Origin: Halorussus halobius | Lineage (GTDB): Archaea > Halobacteriota > Halobacteria > Halobacteriales > Haladaptataceae | Assembly (NCBI RefSeq): GCF_004765805.1 | Contig: NZ_SBIU01000003.1 | Span: forward strand, 930,001 to 994,000 | Length of the DNA stretch: 64,000 bases | Direction: 5' to 3' | In this document: positions 27,695-37,195 of the stretch, one piece after another | How positions within the stretch are numbered: the stretch's first letter is position 1 | Layout: every line of letters begins with the position of its first letter | Made by a program: the position numbers and the translations under genes | The notes under the pieces: model-generated | Databases searched by the model: none | Told to the model about the DNA's origin: nothing | What the model saw: the letters and a program-made list of their open reading frames with translations, nothing else

Positions 27695-28945
27695 TCAGAC
27701 GGGTTCGCCGAACGCGTACATCCCGGCGCTGCCCGTAATCTCCACGTCCGCGAACTCGCCGGGTTCGAGGCCGTACTCGTCGGCGTTCTGGACGACCACC
27801 TGCCGGTAGGCCTCGTCGTAGCACTTGACCGAGTCGCCGGTGCCCGCCTCGACGGCCAGCACCTCGTGAGCCTCGCCCACCATCGACTCGTAGGCCTCGC
27901 CGACCACGTCGCGTTTGAGTTCGGAGAGTTCCTTCGAGCGGTCCTTCTTGGTCTGGCCGCCCAGCCCCTTCAGCTCGGCGGCGTCGGTACCCGGCCGCTT
28001 CGAGAAGCGCGTCACGTTTATCTTCTCCGGGCGGGTCTCGCGCAACAGCGCCACGCTCTGGGCGTGGTCGTCGTCGGTCTCGGTCGGGAAGCCCGCGATG
28101 AAGTCGGTCGAGAGCGTCCAGTAGTCGAGGTGCTCGTCGAACGTCTCGACCACGTCGAGGTACTCCGAGACCTGATGCTGGCGACGCATGTCGCCCAGCA
28201 CGTCGTCGCTGCCCGACTGGACCGGCGCGTGGATGAAGTTGTACAGCTTCCCGTTGTCGGCGAACACCTCCGCGAGCTCCTCGCGGATGCCGTGGACGCC
28301 CTTGGGGTTGGCCATCCCGACCCGTACCCGGAACTCGCCGTCGATGTCGCAGATGCGGTCGAGCAGTTCGGGGAGCTTGCGCTCGCCGTCGTCCCAGCCG
28401 TAGACGCCGGTGTCCTGGCCCGTAATCCGAATCTCCGTCGCGCCGGCGTGGACCAGCGCGCGAGCCTTCTCGACGTTCTCGGAGACCGGCGGCGAGTCTA
28501 TCTTCCCGGTCGCCTCCTTGGTGATGCAGTACGAGCAGTCGGACATACAGCCCCGCGCGATGGGGAGGATGCCGATGACGCCGTCGAGGACGGGTTCGGC
28601 GTCGGGCGTGGTCGTCGGGCACTCGCCGTTCGTGACCGCCTCGGGCACCTCGTCCCAGTGGACCACGTCCGCGTCGACGTCGGCCTCGCGGAACTGCTCG
28701 CCCTGCGCCAGCGCCATGCAGCCCGTGACGACGAGGTCGGCGGCCGCCCCGTCGAGCTCCTGGGCCCGCCGGAGCATGTTGCGCTCGGTCTTCTCGACCA
28801 CGGTGCAGGTGTTGAGGATGGCGACGTCGGCCGCCTCGGGGCCGTCCACGCGGCGGTGGCCCGCGTCGCGGAGCCGCCGCTCGATGCCGCGGCTCTCGCC
28901 CCGGTTGGACGTGCAGCCGTAGGTCTCGATGTGATACCGGGCCAT
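27695..28945 (-). CDS. tRNA t6A37 methylthiotransferase (archaeal e-MtaB type)
   Basis: A 416-aa radical-SAM enzyme. N-terminal UPF0004 domain with C11, C47 and C76 (second iron-sulfur cluster); radical SAM motif C133-x3-C137-x2-C140 (CMSDCSYC); C-terminal TRAM domain (EVLAVEAGTGDSVKCYDEAYRQV). It converts t6A at position 37 of ANN-decoding tRNAs to ms2t6A, like CDKAL1/MtaB. ATG 28945 gives the standard MARYHIETYGC start. Single gene; neighbours are unrelated. Confidence 0.92.
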   Translation of the reverse strand: MARYHIETYGCTSNRGESRGIERRLRDAGHRRVDGPEAADVAILNTCTVVEKTERNMLRRAQELDGAAADLVVTGCMALAQGEQFREADVDADVVHWDEVPEAVTNGECPTTTPDAEPVLDGVIGILPIARGCMSDCSYCITKEATGKIDSPPVSENVEKARALVHAGATEIRITGQDTGVYGWDDGERKLPELLDRICDIDGEFRVRVGMANPKGVHGIREELAEVFADNGKLYNFIHAPVQSGSDDVLGDMRRQHQVSEYLDVVETFDEHLDYWTLSTDFIAGFPTETDDDHAQSVALLRETRPEKINVTRFSKRPGTDAAELKGLGGQTKKDRSKELSELKRDVVGEAYESMVGEAHEVLAVEAGTGDSVKCYDEAYRQVVVQNADEYGLEPGEFADVEITGSAGMYAFGEPV

Positions 28946-29054
28946 TCGCTATCCGTGTTTTCGGCTACGCGGGCAAAAACGCGACGGATTGGGACCACCC
29001 GTGGCCGGCGCGGCGACCGGCGCGACCGCGCTCGGACGTCGCGACGAACCGGAA

Positions 29055-29717
29055 TCAGGCCCGGTCGACGTCGCTTGCCGCCTCGCGACACTGCTCGACG
29101 ATTTCGACGCCGGAGCTCGCGCCGATGCGGTCCGCGCCGGCGTCGAGGAACTGCCGGGCCCCTTCGTAGCTCCCGATGCCGCCGCTGGCCTTGACTTTCA
29201 GGCCGTAGTCGCTCATCAGTTCCACGTCCGACAGGGTCGCGCCGCCGTCGGCGAACCCGGTCGAGGTCTTCACGTAGTCGGCGTCGGCCTCGACCGCGAG
29301 TTCGCAGGCGCGGCGCTTCCGGTCGTCGTCGAGGAGGGCCGTCTCGACGATGACTTTCACCGGGAGCGGCGTGGCCTCGACCACGGCTTCGAGGTCCTCG
29401 CGGACGGCCCCCTCGTCACCGCTCAGGAGTCGACCGACGTTCAACACCACGTCGAGTTCGTCCGCGCCATCCTCGTGGGCGAGTTCGGCCTCCCGGCGCT
29501 TGACCTCGGGCCGGTGGTGGCCGTGCGGGAAGCCGACGACCGTGGCGAGGGTGACGTCCGGCGCGTACTCGGCGGCGTCGGCGACGTAGCACGGCGGGAT
29601 GCACGCGTTCATCCCGTACTCGGTCGCCTCGTCCATCACCCGGCGGACGTCCGCCCAGCGGGTGTCCGCGCCGAGGACGGTGTGGTCTATCTTGGCGGCG
29701 AGTTCCGTTTCGTCCAT
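29055..29717 (-). CDS. deoC: deoxyribose-phosphate aldolase
   Basis: A 220-aa TIM-barrel aldolase. The segment [16 protein letters not shown] at the start, [11 protein letters not shown] in the middle, the Schiff-base Lys in [14 protein letters not shown], and [12 protein letters not shown] are all classical DeoC motifs. It cleaves deoxyribose-5-phosphate to glyceraldehyde-3-phosphate and acetaldehyde in nucleoside breakdown. Length and motif order match the short archaeal DeoC group. Confidence 0.95.
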   Translation of the reverse strand: MDETELAAKIDHTVLGADTRWADVRRVMDEATEYGMNACIPPCYVADAAEYAPDVTLATVVGFPHGHHRPEVKRREAELAHEDGADELDVVLNVGRLLSGDEGAVREDLEAVVEATPLPVKVIVETALLDDDRKRRACELAVEADADYVKTSTGFADGGATLSDVELMSDYGLKVKASGGIGSYEGARQFLDAGADRIGASSGVEIVEQCREAASDVDRA

Positions 29718-29866
29718 GAATCCACGGAGGCGTCCCGTCGGTAAAAATCCGATTATCCCCGGTAGTGGATTGCTCGACGGAGCTGTACGCGGACATTCTT
29801 CGCACGCTCGAAGAAATCGCGCCCGAATGAGAAACCCGTTTACCGCCCGGACCCCACGCGTTTACC

Positions 29867-31204
29867 ATGACCATCCTCGACGACGCGCGCCGAGTCGCCG
29901 ACGAAGGGCCGGTGTGCGACGCCTGTCTGGGCCGGTGTTTCGCCGACCGGAGCTTCGGACTGACCAACGACGAGCGCGGGCGAGCGCTCCGAATCGCGGC
30001 CGCGCTGGACGACAACGAACCGTACGACCCCGACGAGGCCGAGTGTTGGGTGTGCGAGGGCGAGAGCGACCGGTTCGACGAGTGGGCCGAGACGGTGGCC
30101 GAGGCCGTGGACGGCTGGCAGTTCGACACGTATCAGGTCGGCACCCGGACGCCGCCGCTGATAGCCGAAAACGAGGCGCTACTCCGCGAGTCGGCCGGAC
30201 TGCCCGAGGACGCCGGCGAGTCGTTCAAGTCGGAGTTCAACCGCGAGGTGGGCAAGCGCGTCGGCCGACTCACCGGCACCGAGGTCGACTTCGAGCGCCC
30301 GGACGTGCTGGCGCTGCTCAACGTCGAGGCCGCGCCGCGGGCGGGCGAGGAGGGAGCCATCTCCGACCACGCGGTCGACGTGCAGGTCAACTCGGCGTTC
30401 GTCTACGGCCGGTACAAGAAGTTAGAGCGCGACATTCCCCAGACCGAGTGGCCCTGTCGGGAGTGTGGCGGGTCGGGCAAACAGCTCGCCGACTCCGGCG
30501 GCGAGGAGCCGTGCGACCACTGTGGCGGGTCGGGCTACCTCTACGAGGAGAGCGTCGAGGAGCTGACAACGCCGCCGGTCCTCGACGCCATGGACGGCGG
30601 CGAGGCGCTGTTCCACGGCGCGGGCCGCGAGGACGTCGACGCCAGGATGCTCGGCACCGGTCGACCGTTCGTCATCGAAGTCAAGCGCCCCCGCGAGCGG
30701 GGCGTCGACGCCGACGCGCTCCAGCGCGAGATAAACGAGTTCGCCGACGGAAAGGTCGAGGTCACCGACCTCGCGCCCGCGAGCCACGGGATGGTCGAGC
30801 GCGTGAAGGAACTCGACGCGAGCAAGACCTACCGGATGGACGTGGCGTTCGACGCGGACGTGACCGCCGAGGCCCTCCGGGATGCCGTCGCGGAGCTTCG
30901 GGGAACCACCGTCGAGCAGGACACGCCCCAGCGCGTCGACCACCGCCGCGCGAGCATGACCCGGACCCGGACCGTCTACGACGCCGAGGCCGACCTCGAA
31001 GACGCCCGCCACGCCGAACTGGAGGTCCACGGCGAGGGCGGCCTCTACGTCAAGGAACTCGTCTCTGGCGACGAGGGACGAACCACGCCGAGCCTCGCTG
31101 GCCTGCTCGGCGTCGGCGCGCAAGTCACGGCGCTGGACGTGCTGGCGGTCGAGGGCGAGGACGAGCCGTTCGCCGTTCCCGAGTATCTGAAAGGCGAGGA
31201 GTGA
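29867..31204 (+). CDS. pus10: tRNA pseudouridine 54/55 synthase Pus10
   Basis: A 445-aa protein. N-terminal THUMP-like zinc-binding part with CDACLGRCF (residues 17-24) and CWVC; a haloarchaeal zinc-finger-like insertion with CRECGGSG and CDHCGGSG; catalytic segment GAGREDVDARMLGTGRPF with the active Asp; C-terminal RTVYDAEADLED and GLYVKELVSGDEGRT motifs of Pus10. It makes pseudouridine in the T-loop of tRNAs. The DnaJ-type CxxCxGxG insertion is noteworthy. Confidence 0.93.
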   Translation: MTILDDARRVADEGPVCDACLGRCFADRSFGLTNDERGRALRIAAALDDNEPYDPDEAECWVCEGESDRFDEWAETVAEAVDGWQFDTYQVGTRTPPLIAENEALLRESAGLPEDAGESFKSEFNREVGKRVGRLTGTEVDFERPDVLALLNVEAAPRAGEEGAISDHAVDVQVNSAFVYGRYKKLERDIPQTEWPCRECGGSGKQLADSGGEEPCDHCGGSGYLYEESVEELTTPPVLDAMDGGEALFHGAGREDVDARMLGTGRPFVIEVKRPRERGVDADALQREINEFADGKVEVTDLAPASHGMVERVKELDASKTYRMDVAFDADVTAEALRDAVAELRGTTVEQDTPQRVDHRRASMTRTRTVYDAEADLEDARHAELEVHGEGGLYVKELVSGDEGRTTPSLAGLLGVGAQVTALDVLAVEGEDEPFAVPEYLKGEE

Positions 31205-31214
31205 CCGGACGAGA

Positions 31215-31755
31215 AGGCGATTGGTGATGCGGTTGCAGTTACGGTCGCGGGTGCGGTCGATGCGGTTGCGGTGGCGGTCGGTGCGGTTGCGGTCGCGGGT
31301 GCGGTTCTCATTGGTTCAAGCATCGGAGCGGTCGCTGATGCGGTTGCGGTCGCTGATGCGGTTGCGGTCGCGGGTGCGGGTGCGGTCGCGGTCTTCAGTG
31401 GTTCAAGCATCAGAGCCTGGCAGTCGCAGTCTTCAGTGGCTCAAGCACCGGAGCGCTCGCTGGTGCGGTGACCGTAGTCGTTCTGCTGACTCGGTGACGA
31501 CGTGCCGATAGCTCGACGACTTCCTTCGGAGGGACCGCAACAGCAACCGCCGCTATCCTTGAACCGATGAGAACCGCACCCGCAACCGCACCAGCAACCG
31601 CCTCTATCCTTGAGCCGATGAGAACCGCACCCGCAACAGCAACCGCTTCTCGACGTGAACCGATGAGAACCGCCACCGCACCAGCAACCGCCTCTATCCT
31701 TGAGCCGATGAGAACCGCACCCGCAACCGCACCGACTGCACCCGCAACCACATCT
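31215..31755. repeat. interspersed repeat element D: inverted arms of short GC-rich units
   Basis: The gap 31205-31842 holds dense short units (GCGGTTGCGGTCGCGGGT on the left, their complements ACCCGCAACCGC on the right). The 23-bp block GGTGCGGTTCTCATTGGTTC(AAG) at 31298-31320 is inverted at 31558-31580 with one mismatch. In the right arm about 50 bp around CCTCTATCCTTGAGCCGATG are repeated at 31601 and 31691. Many overlapping open frames here are artefacts of the repeats. It belongs to the same family as the elements at 34.2, 38.7 and 53.8 kb. Confidence 0.75.
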
Positions 31756-31842
31756 CACGCCGCAACGGCGACAGCGACCGCATCGACGACGGCAACCGCG
31801 ACTGCCACAACTCGTAGGGCGATGTGTCGCGTCTCCGGGCGC

Positions 31843-32550
31843 ATGGGGGAATCGAGTGCCGGGGAGACCGACGGCGCGCCCGACGGGGACATCGGCGAGG
31901 AGATAGCGGCCGACCCGTCGGACATGGTCGGACTGCTGGGCCACCTCTACCGGGGGCAGATGGATCGCGTGACCACGTGGCGGAGCCGGCTCGACCAGAC
32001 GACCTACTGGGCGGTCACCATCATGGCCGCCATCCTGACGTGGGCGTTCTCCAGCCCGGACAACCCGCACTACCTCCTGCTCGTCGGTATGGGGACGCTC
32101 TGCGTCTTCCTGTTCGTCGAGACCCGTCGCTACCGGGCCTACGACGTGTGGCGCGAGCGAGTCCGACTGCTCGAACAGGACCTGTTCGCCCAGATGCTCG
32201 ACCCCGACGAGGCGCTGTCCCACGACGAGTGGCGGCGTCGCATCGGCGACGACCTCCGGACTCCTGCGGTGAAGGTGACGCTGTTCACGGCGTTCGCCCG
32301 TCGACTGAGCCGGGTGTACTTCCCCTTCCTGCTGGTCTTGCTGGCGGCGTGGCTCGTGCGCATCACCGCCTTCGAGCCCGACGAGTCGTGGCGCGCGACC
32401 GCCGCGATTCCGGGCGTCTCCGGGACGGTCGTCGTCGGGGTCGTGGCCGCGACGTACCTCGTACTGGCCGCGGTCTCGGCGTACTACCTGTTCTGGGAGC
32501 CCAGCGGCGAGTTCCACGAGCGCGAGCAGTCCGACCCGTGGAAGGAGTAG
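31843..32550 (+). CDS. DUF2270 membrane protein
   Basis: A 235-aa protein from ATG 31843 (MGESSAGETDG); an ATG at 31822 in frame is also possible, and longer frames are repeat DNA. After an acidic head, the region YRGQMDRVTTWRSRLDQTTYW is followed by four hydrophobic segments in two pairs (AVTIMAAILTWAFS, YLLLVGMGTLCVFLFVE, FPFLLVLLAAWLVRI, VVVGVVAATYLVLAAVSAYY). This pattern is that of DUF2270. Function unknown. Confidence 0.8.
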   Translation: MGESSAGETDGAPDGDIGEEIAADPSDMVGLLGHLYRGQMDRVTTWRSRLDQTTYWAVTIMAAILTWAFSSPDNPHYLLLVGMGTLCVFLFVETRRYRAYDVWRERVRLLEQDLFAQMLDPDEALSHDEWRRRIGDDLRTPAVKVTLFTAFARRLSRVYFPFLLVLLAAWLVRITAFEPDESWRATAAIPGVSGTVVVGVVAATYLVLAAVSAYYLFWEPSGEFHEREQSDPWKE

Positions 32551-32579
32551 GCCGAGCGCCCGCGGGCGTCTCGCCGGAC

Positions 32580-34049
32580 TCAGTCGGCGGCCGCCTCCGG
32601 ACGGAACTCCCGGCTGATGGCCTTCCACTTGCCCGTCGAGAAGCGGTAGTAGTTGATGGCCGCCGGAACCGTGGTCTCGGCCAAGAGCGCGAGATACAGC
32701 CCCATCAGACCCAGCGACGTGGTCGCGCCGAGGTACGCGACCGGAAGCGCGACGCCGAACATCCCGAGCGCCTGACTGTAGAAGGTCCACCGGGTGTCCC
32801 CGCTGGCGTCGAGCGGGCCCGCCGCCGCGCTCTTGACGGCCTGGGGAATCATCCCGAGACACGCCGCGTACACCAGCGGCACCGCGACCGCGACCGTGGC
32901 GGCCTCGCCCTCGCCGACGAACAGGCCGACTATCGGGCCGGCGAACGCCGCGACGAGGACGGCCGCCAGCAGGTAGGTGGCCATCGAGAAGCGGACGATG
33001 TCCCGGCCGTACGACTCGGCCGACCGCTCGTCGCCCTCGCCCAGCGCCTGCCCGACGAGACTGCTGGAGGCGAGGCCGAACCCCCAGCCGGGCGTGTTCA
33101 TGATGCCGAGGATGCGGCGCGCGATGACGTACGCCGCCACGACGTTCGAGCCGAACAGCCCGACGATTGCGAGCATGGGGAACTTGGCGACCGTCCACGC
33201 GCCGTTCCGGCCCACGACCGGCAGGCCGATGTGGACGAGGTCGCTCATCGTATCGCGGTCGAGGTACGAGCCCAGCGGGGCGACCTGCACCGGGAGCGTG
33301 CCTACGCCGGGGAGTCGGCCGGCGACCAGCCCGGCGACGAACGCCGCCGTCACGAGGACGTTCGCCAGCACGGTGCCGAGCGCGGCCCCGACGACGCCCA
33401 TCCCGAGGCCGAAGATGAACGTGGCGTTGAACGCGATGTTGGCGAGCGCGCCACCGCCCCGGACGACCATCGGCGTCCACGCGTCGTCGGCACCGATGTA
33501 CACGCGGCTCCCGACGAGGTTGAGCCCCGCGAACGGGACGCCGAGCGCGAGCACCTTGAGGTAGGCCGCGCCGAGTTCGATCTCTCGCGGGTTGTTGGTC
33601 ATGACCCCCACGAGTTCGGCCGGCGCGAGCCAGAACGCGGCCGCGACCGGAAGCGAGACGCCGAGGACGAGCGCCACGCTCGACCGGACCGCCAGCCCGA
33701 GTTCGTCGCGGGCGTCCGCGCCGAACCGCTGGGAGACCAGCGCGATGGTTCCCGCCGCGATACCGCCCCCGAGCGTGAACGCGACGCCCCAGTAGGGGTT
33801 GGCGAAGCCCAACCCCGCGATGGCCACGGGACCGACCGCGACGCCGACCATCGCCACGTCGACGGCGTTTTTCGACATGCGCGCGAGGCCGGTGACGATG
33901 CGGGGCCACGCGAGGTCGGTCGTCCGGCGGACGCGCTCGGGCGCTATCAGCCCGAAGCGAGCGAGCGCGTTCCCGATTGCGAGGATGAGCGCGCGCATCG
34001 GGTTCGGCACGCGCTCGGCGAGAGAGGAGAGCGCCGCTCGCAAGCTCAT
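32580..34049 (-). CDS. MATE-family multidrug/cation antiporter
   Basis: A 489-aa protein from ATG 34049; in-frame ATGs a little downstream are possible, and codons further upstream are repeat DNA. About twelve hydrophobic segments are arranged as two homologous halves (AVDVAMVGVAVGPVAIAGLG in the first, LGIMNTPGWGFGLASSSLVG in the second). These are the MATE signature regions. It probably exports organic cations or metabolites using a Na+ or H+ gradient. The next gene on the left is convergent. Confidence 0.9.
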   Translation of the reverse strand: MSLRAALSSLAERVPNPMRALILAIGNALARFGLIAPERVRRTTDLAWPRIVTGLARMSKNAVDVAMVGVAVGPVAIAGLGFANPYWGVAFTLGGGIAAGTIALVSQRFGADARDELGLAVRSSVALVLGVSLPVAAAFWLAPAELVGVMTNNPREIELGAAYLKVLALGVPFAGLNLVGSRVYIGADDAWTPMVVRGGGALANIAFNATFIFGLGMGVVGAALGTVLANVLVTAAFVAGLVAGRLPGVGTLPVQVAPLGSYLDRDTMSDLVHIGLPVVGRNGAWTVAKFPMLAIVGLFGSNVVAAYVIARRILGIMNTPGWGFGLASSSLVGQALGEGDERSAESYGRDIVRFSMATYLLAAVLVAAFAGPIVGLFVGEGEAATVAVAVPLVYAACLGMIPQAVKSAAAGPLDASGDTRWTFYSQALGMFGVALPVAYLGATTSLGLMGLYLALLAETTVPAAINYYRFSTGKWKAISREFRPEAAAD

Positions 34050-34169
34050 CGAACGACTCACGTTACGTAGACTATTTCGAATCGAAAGTAAAACGGTTTC
34101 CATCCGCGACGGAGAGCGGCGTGAGTTCGAAATCGGACGTCTCGGAGCCGCGACGCCGACTTCTCCCCC

Positions 34170-34299
34170 GGCGCGCGCTGGCGCGCCCTCCGTGGCGCGC
34201 CACCTCGCGCGAGGGAGGCGAGCGCGTTTATGCGCTCGCCGAGGCTGGGGTGGCGTGAGGCGCTCGCCGTGCGGTCGCGGTGCAGAGCGGTCGCGGTGC
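34170..34299 (+). repeat. interspersed repeat element A, 130-bp conserved block
   Basis: This block starts GGCGCGCGCTGGCGCGCCCT and ends in GCGGTCGCGGTGC units. It matches the reverse complement of 38881-39010 at 127 of 130 positions by eye. After it come another GCGGTCGCGGTTCTCATAGG unit and AGTAGCTAGC (34331), the core motif of the family. It fills most of the gap between the MATE gene and rnhB (34050-34475). Confidence 0.9.
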
Positions 34300-34345
34300 A
34301 GAGCGGTCGCGGTTCTCATAGGTTTCGGCAGTAGCTAGCGAACTT

Positions 34346-34445
34346 GAACCGAAACCAGTCATCACCCGAAACGCGAACCGAAACCAGTCACCACCGGCAC
34401 TCGAACCGAAACCAGTCAACACCGACACTCGAACCGAAACCAATC
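34346..34445 (+). repeat. four tandem repeats, period 28-29 bp, before rnhB
   Basis: GAACCGAAACCAGTC begins at 34346, 34375, 34403 and 34431 (the last slightly changed), each followed by about 13 variable bases. They end 30 bp before the rnhB ATG and overlap its promoter region. The frame is open through them into rnhB, but this is probably chance. Confidence 0.75.
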
Positions 34446-34475
34446 CCCCAAGCGAATTCGTCCGCCCGCTCGCCG

Positions 34476-35186
34476 ATGGCAACGTACAACTGCCCGGGGT
34501 CCGTCGGTCGGGTCGTGTTCGGAGTGGACGAAGCGGGCAAGGGACCCGTGCTGGGGTCGATGTTCGCGGCCGCCGTGCGAGTCGCGGAGCCCGACATCCT
34601 CCCGGCGGGCGTCGACGACTCGAAGCGTCTCGCGCCCGAGCGCCGCGAGGCGCTGGCGGCCGAGTTGCGCGCGGACGACCGGGTCGCGGTCGGGGTGGCC
34701 GAGATTCCGGTCGCGCGCATCGACGACCCGGAAACCGACATGAACACGCTCACGGTGGCGGCCCACGCCGAGGCCGCCGCCGAGGTACTCGGCCCGGACG
34801 AGCGCGGCGCGACCGGCCTCCTCGACGCCGGCGACACCAGCGAGCAGCGGTTCGCCCGGCGCGTCGCCGACCGGCTTCCGGCAGCGGTCGACCTGACCGC
34901 CCGCCACGGTGCCGACGAGGACCACGCGGTCGTCGGCGCGGCCAGCGTCGTGGCAAAAGTCGCCCGCGACGCCCACGTCGAGGCGCTCGCGGCGGCGTCC
35001 GCCGACGAGTACGGCCCGGCGTTCGGCGACCTCGGGTCGGGGTATCCGAGCGACCCGACCACCCGCGAGTTCCTCGACTCGTTCGTGGCCGCGTTCGGCG
35101 AGTTGCCCGACTGCGCGCGCCGGAGCTGGTCGACCTGCGAGGACGTGCTGGCCGAGGCCGAGCAGTCGGGACTCGGGGAGTTTTAG
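34476..35186 (+). CDS. rnhB: ribonuclease HII
   Basis: A 236-aa protein from ATG 34476. FGVDEAGKGPVLGSM near residues 15-29 carries the first catalytic Asp-Glu pair (DEAGKGP), GVDDSKRL the substrate-binding Lys-Arg, DEDHAVVGAASVVAKVARD another catalytic Asp, and GSGYPSDPTT the last acidic site. It removes RNA primers and misincorporated ribonucleotides from DNA. Translation through the upstream tandem repeat is possible but would add unconserved Asn/Ser/Thr-rich residues. Confidence 0.93.
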   Translation: MATYNCPGSVGRVVFGVDEAGKGPVLGSMFAAAVRVAEPDILPAGVDDSKRLAPERREALAAELRADDRVAVGVAEIPVARIDDPETDMNTLTVAAHAEAAAEVLGPDERGATGLLDAGDTSEQRFARRVADRLPAAVDLTARHGADEDHAVVGAASVVAKVARDAHVEALAAASADEYGPAFGDLGSGYPSDPTTREFLDSFVAAFGELPDCARRSWSTCEDVLAEAEQSGLGEF

Positions 35187-35233
35187 GGGGCGGTTTCGGA
35201 GGCGTGGTTCCGTCCGCGCCGAAGCTCGCGCGA

Positions 35234-35509
35234 CTACTGGACGCTGCCCTCCCGACGGTACGGCGGAAGTTCCCACTTCAACAGCAGCGCCCGAATCGCC
35301 GCGACGACCATCGCGACGCCGAAGACGACGAATCCCGCCGCGACCGTCCCGCGACCGTTGACGCCGGACGTGACGAGAAAGAGGCCCCAGAACAGCCCGA
35401 GCGCCGAAATCAGCGTCCAGAACAGCCGCTCGCCGAGCCGCCGGAGTTCGGCGCGAATCGCGCGCCGGACCACGCGCGCTAACTGCTCGTCGGGAACGTC
35501 GGATGCCAT
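35234..35509 (-). CDS. small two-helix membrane protein
   Basis: A 91-aa protein from ATG 35509. After a charged head (DEQLARVVRRAIRAELRRLGERL) come two hydrophobic segments (FWTLISALGLFWGLFLVTSG and VAAGFVVFGVAMVVAAIRALLL) and a basic tail. It is on the same strand as, and downstream of, secD, 63 bp from the secD stop. It may be cotranscribed with secFD; no family recognised. Confidence 0.65.
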   Translation of the reverse strand: MASDVPDEQLARVVRRAIRAELRRLGERLFWTLISALGLFWGLFLVTSGVNGRGTVAAGFVVFGVAMVVAAIRALLLKWELPPYRREGSVQ

Positions 35510-35572
35510 ACCGTTACTCGGTCGGAATCGCACAAGAAGGTTGCGTCGGGATGTACGGACGAGGGAAGCGGG

Positions 35573-37195
35573 TTACTTGTCGGTCAGCAGGCTCCGGAGG
35601 ATGTCACCGTACGCCGGCCGCGTGACCAGCACGCCGATGAGCACGCCGAGGATGGTGATGATGGCGAAGCCCTGCAGGTCGCCCAGCGACAGCACCGCCA
35701 GCGGGCTCATCGCGATGATGGTGGTGGCGGCGGCCGCGCCGATGACCCAGAACGCCTTGCGGAAGCGGTTCTGGAACACCCGCGAGGAGTTGACCTCGCC
35801 CTCCGACATCACCTCGTCGGCGATGATGATGAGGTCGTCCACCCCGGTCCCGATGACCGCGATGAACCCGGCGATGTGACTCAGGTCCAGCGGCAGCCGG
35901 ATTGCGGCCGCGAACCCGAGCAGGATGAACACCTCCGACAGCGCGGTCACCAGCATCGGCGCGGCGACCTTCGGGTCACCGTACCGGAGGAAGACGACGA
36001 CGGTGACCGCCAGCGCCGCGACGAGCCCGGTGATCAGCGAGTAGAGCTTGAACTCCTGGGCGAGGCTGGGCGCGAGGAAGTACGACGTCCCGGCGTCCAT
36101 GTCGAGCGAGGCGGGCAACGCACCGGCCTGCAGGTGAATCTGGAGCTGGCGCGCCTCGGACATGTTCGTCGTGCTCATGTAGAACGTCGGGGTCTGGGTG
36201 AACGTCTCCTCCCGGAACGTCTGTGCCAGGGTCTCGGCCATGTTGGCCGCGTAGACGACCTCGCCGTCGACCACGGTGTACAGGCAGTACCCCGGCTCGT
36301 CGGGCGTGGTCCGCCAGTTGCACGCCTGGATGCCCTCGCCCGTGAAGCCGAACCGCCGCATCGCGTTCGAGAAGTTCTGTGCGGGGTTCTCCTCGTCGTC
36401 GGCCTCGCTCGGATTGGCGAGTTGGACCTCGACGTTCGGGCCGATTTGCTGGTCGTTCTCCGCGCTCCCGATTCTGGAGAAGTCGCCCTGCGTGAGCAGC
36501 GGCACCTCGCGGTACTGGGTCTGGTTTCCGGTCTGGTTGGCGGCCGGGAACGTGGCCACGACCTGGACCTGCCCGCGCTCGGTCACGAGGTCCCGGACCT
36601 CGGTCTCGTTGGCGTTGGGCATCTCGATGACGATGAAGTTCTCGCCGCTCGTCGTCGTCACGTCCTGGACCCGCCCGCCCGAGAGACCTGCCTGCGAAAT
36701 CTTGTCCTGGAGGGTGCGGACGATGTCGTTGCGCGTCTGCTCGGTGACGCCCTGGCGGACGGTCCCGTAGCCGTAGCCCGACGCGTCGAGCGCCGCCTCG
36801 AGCTCGTCGGTCGTGGCGTTGTCGCTGAACACCTCGACCGTGGTGGTCTCGTTGGCCGCCTGCGCGATCTGGGTGTTCACGTCGCTGACTTGGACGCCCG
36901 AGAGGTTCCTGGCGACGTGGCTCTCGACCTCGGGCGCGGTGGTCCCTGGCTGAACCTCGACGCTCTCGGCGGTCAGTCCGTTCACGGGCGCTCGGATGCG
37001 CGTCCCGCCGGAGAGTTCGAGGCCGTACTGGAGGTTGGTCGGGCCGTCGCCGCCGGTCTGCTCGACCGCGGAGGCGTTGCCGCCGGCCGGAGCACTGTCG
37101 CCGCCCCCGCCCACGCCGGGCGAGAACAGCGCGACGCCGCTGGCGACGATGAAGACGGCGAGCAGGATGACCCGCCAGTTGTCGCGAACGTCCAT
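35573..37195 (-). CDS. secD: protein-export membrane protein SecD
   Basis: A 540-aa protein from ATG 37195. First transmembrane segment (VILLAVFIVASGVALFSPGV), a large extracellular region with the SecD signature GLELSGGTRIRAPV and later LPASLDMDAG, then the RND-type helices containing ITGLVAALAVTVVVFLRYGD and GFIAVIGTGVDDLIIIADE. With SecF it uses the ion gradient to help late stages of Sec export. It starts immediately after the secF stop codon, so the two are translated together. Confidence 0.95.
   Translation of the reverse strand: MDVRDNWRVILLAVFIVASGVALFSPGVGGGGDSAPAGGNASAVEQTGGDGPTNLQYGLELSGGTRIRAPVNGLTAESVEVQPGTTAPEVESHVARNLSGVQVSDVNTQIAQAANETTTVEVFSDNATTDELEAALDASGYGYGTVRQGVTEQTRNDIVRTLQDKISQAGLSGGRVQDVTTTSGENFIVIEMPNANETEVRDLVTERGQVQVVATFPAANQTGNQTQYREVPLLTQGDFSRIGSAENDQQIGPNVEVQLANPSEADDEENPAQNFSNAMRRFGFTGEGIQACNWRTTPDEPGYCLYTVVDGEVVYAANMAETLAQTFREETFTQTPTFYMSTTNMSEARQLQIHLQAGALPASLDMDAGTSYFLAPSLAQEFKLYSLITGLVAALAVTVVVFLRYGDPKVAAPMLVTALSEVFILLGFAAAIRLPLDLSHIAGFIAVIGTGVDDLIIIADEVMSEGEVNSSRVFQNRFRKAFWVIGAAAATTIIAMSPLAVLSLGDLQGFAIITILGVLIGVLVTRPAYGDILRSLLTDK

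Noticed and set aside
31567..31842. N-terminal extension of the DUF2270 protein through repeat DNA
   Set aside because: The extension is a Thr/Ala/Pro-rich translation of element D; the ATG at 31843 gives the expected length.
34346..34445. Tandem GAACCGAAACCAGTC units resembling a tiny CRISPR array
   Set aside because: The constant part is only 15 bp, the variable parts about 13 bp, and no cas gene is near; it is an ordinary tandem repeat.
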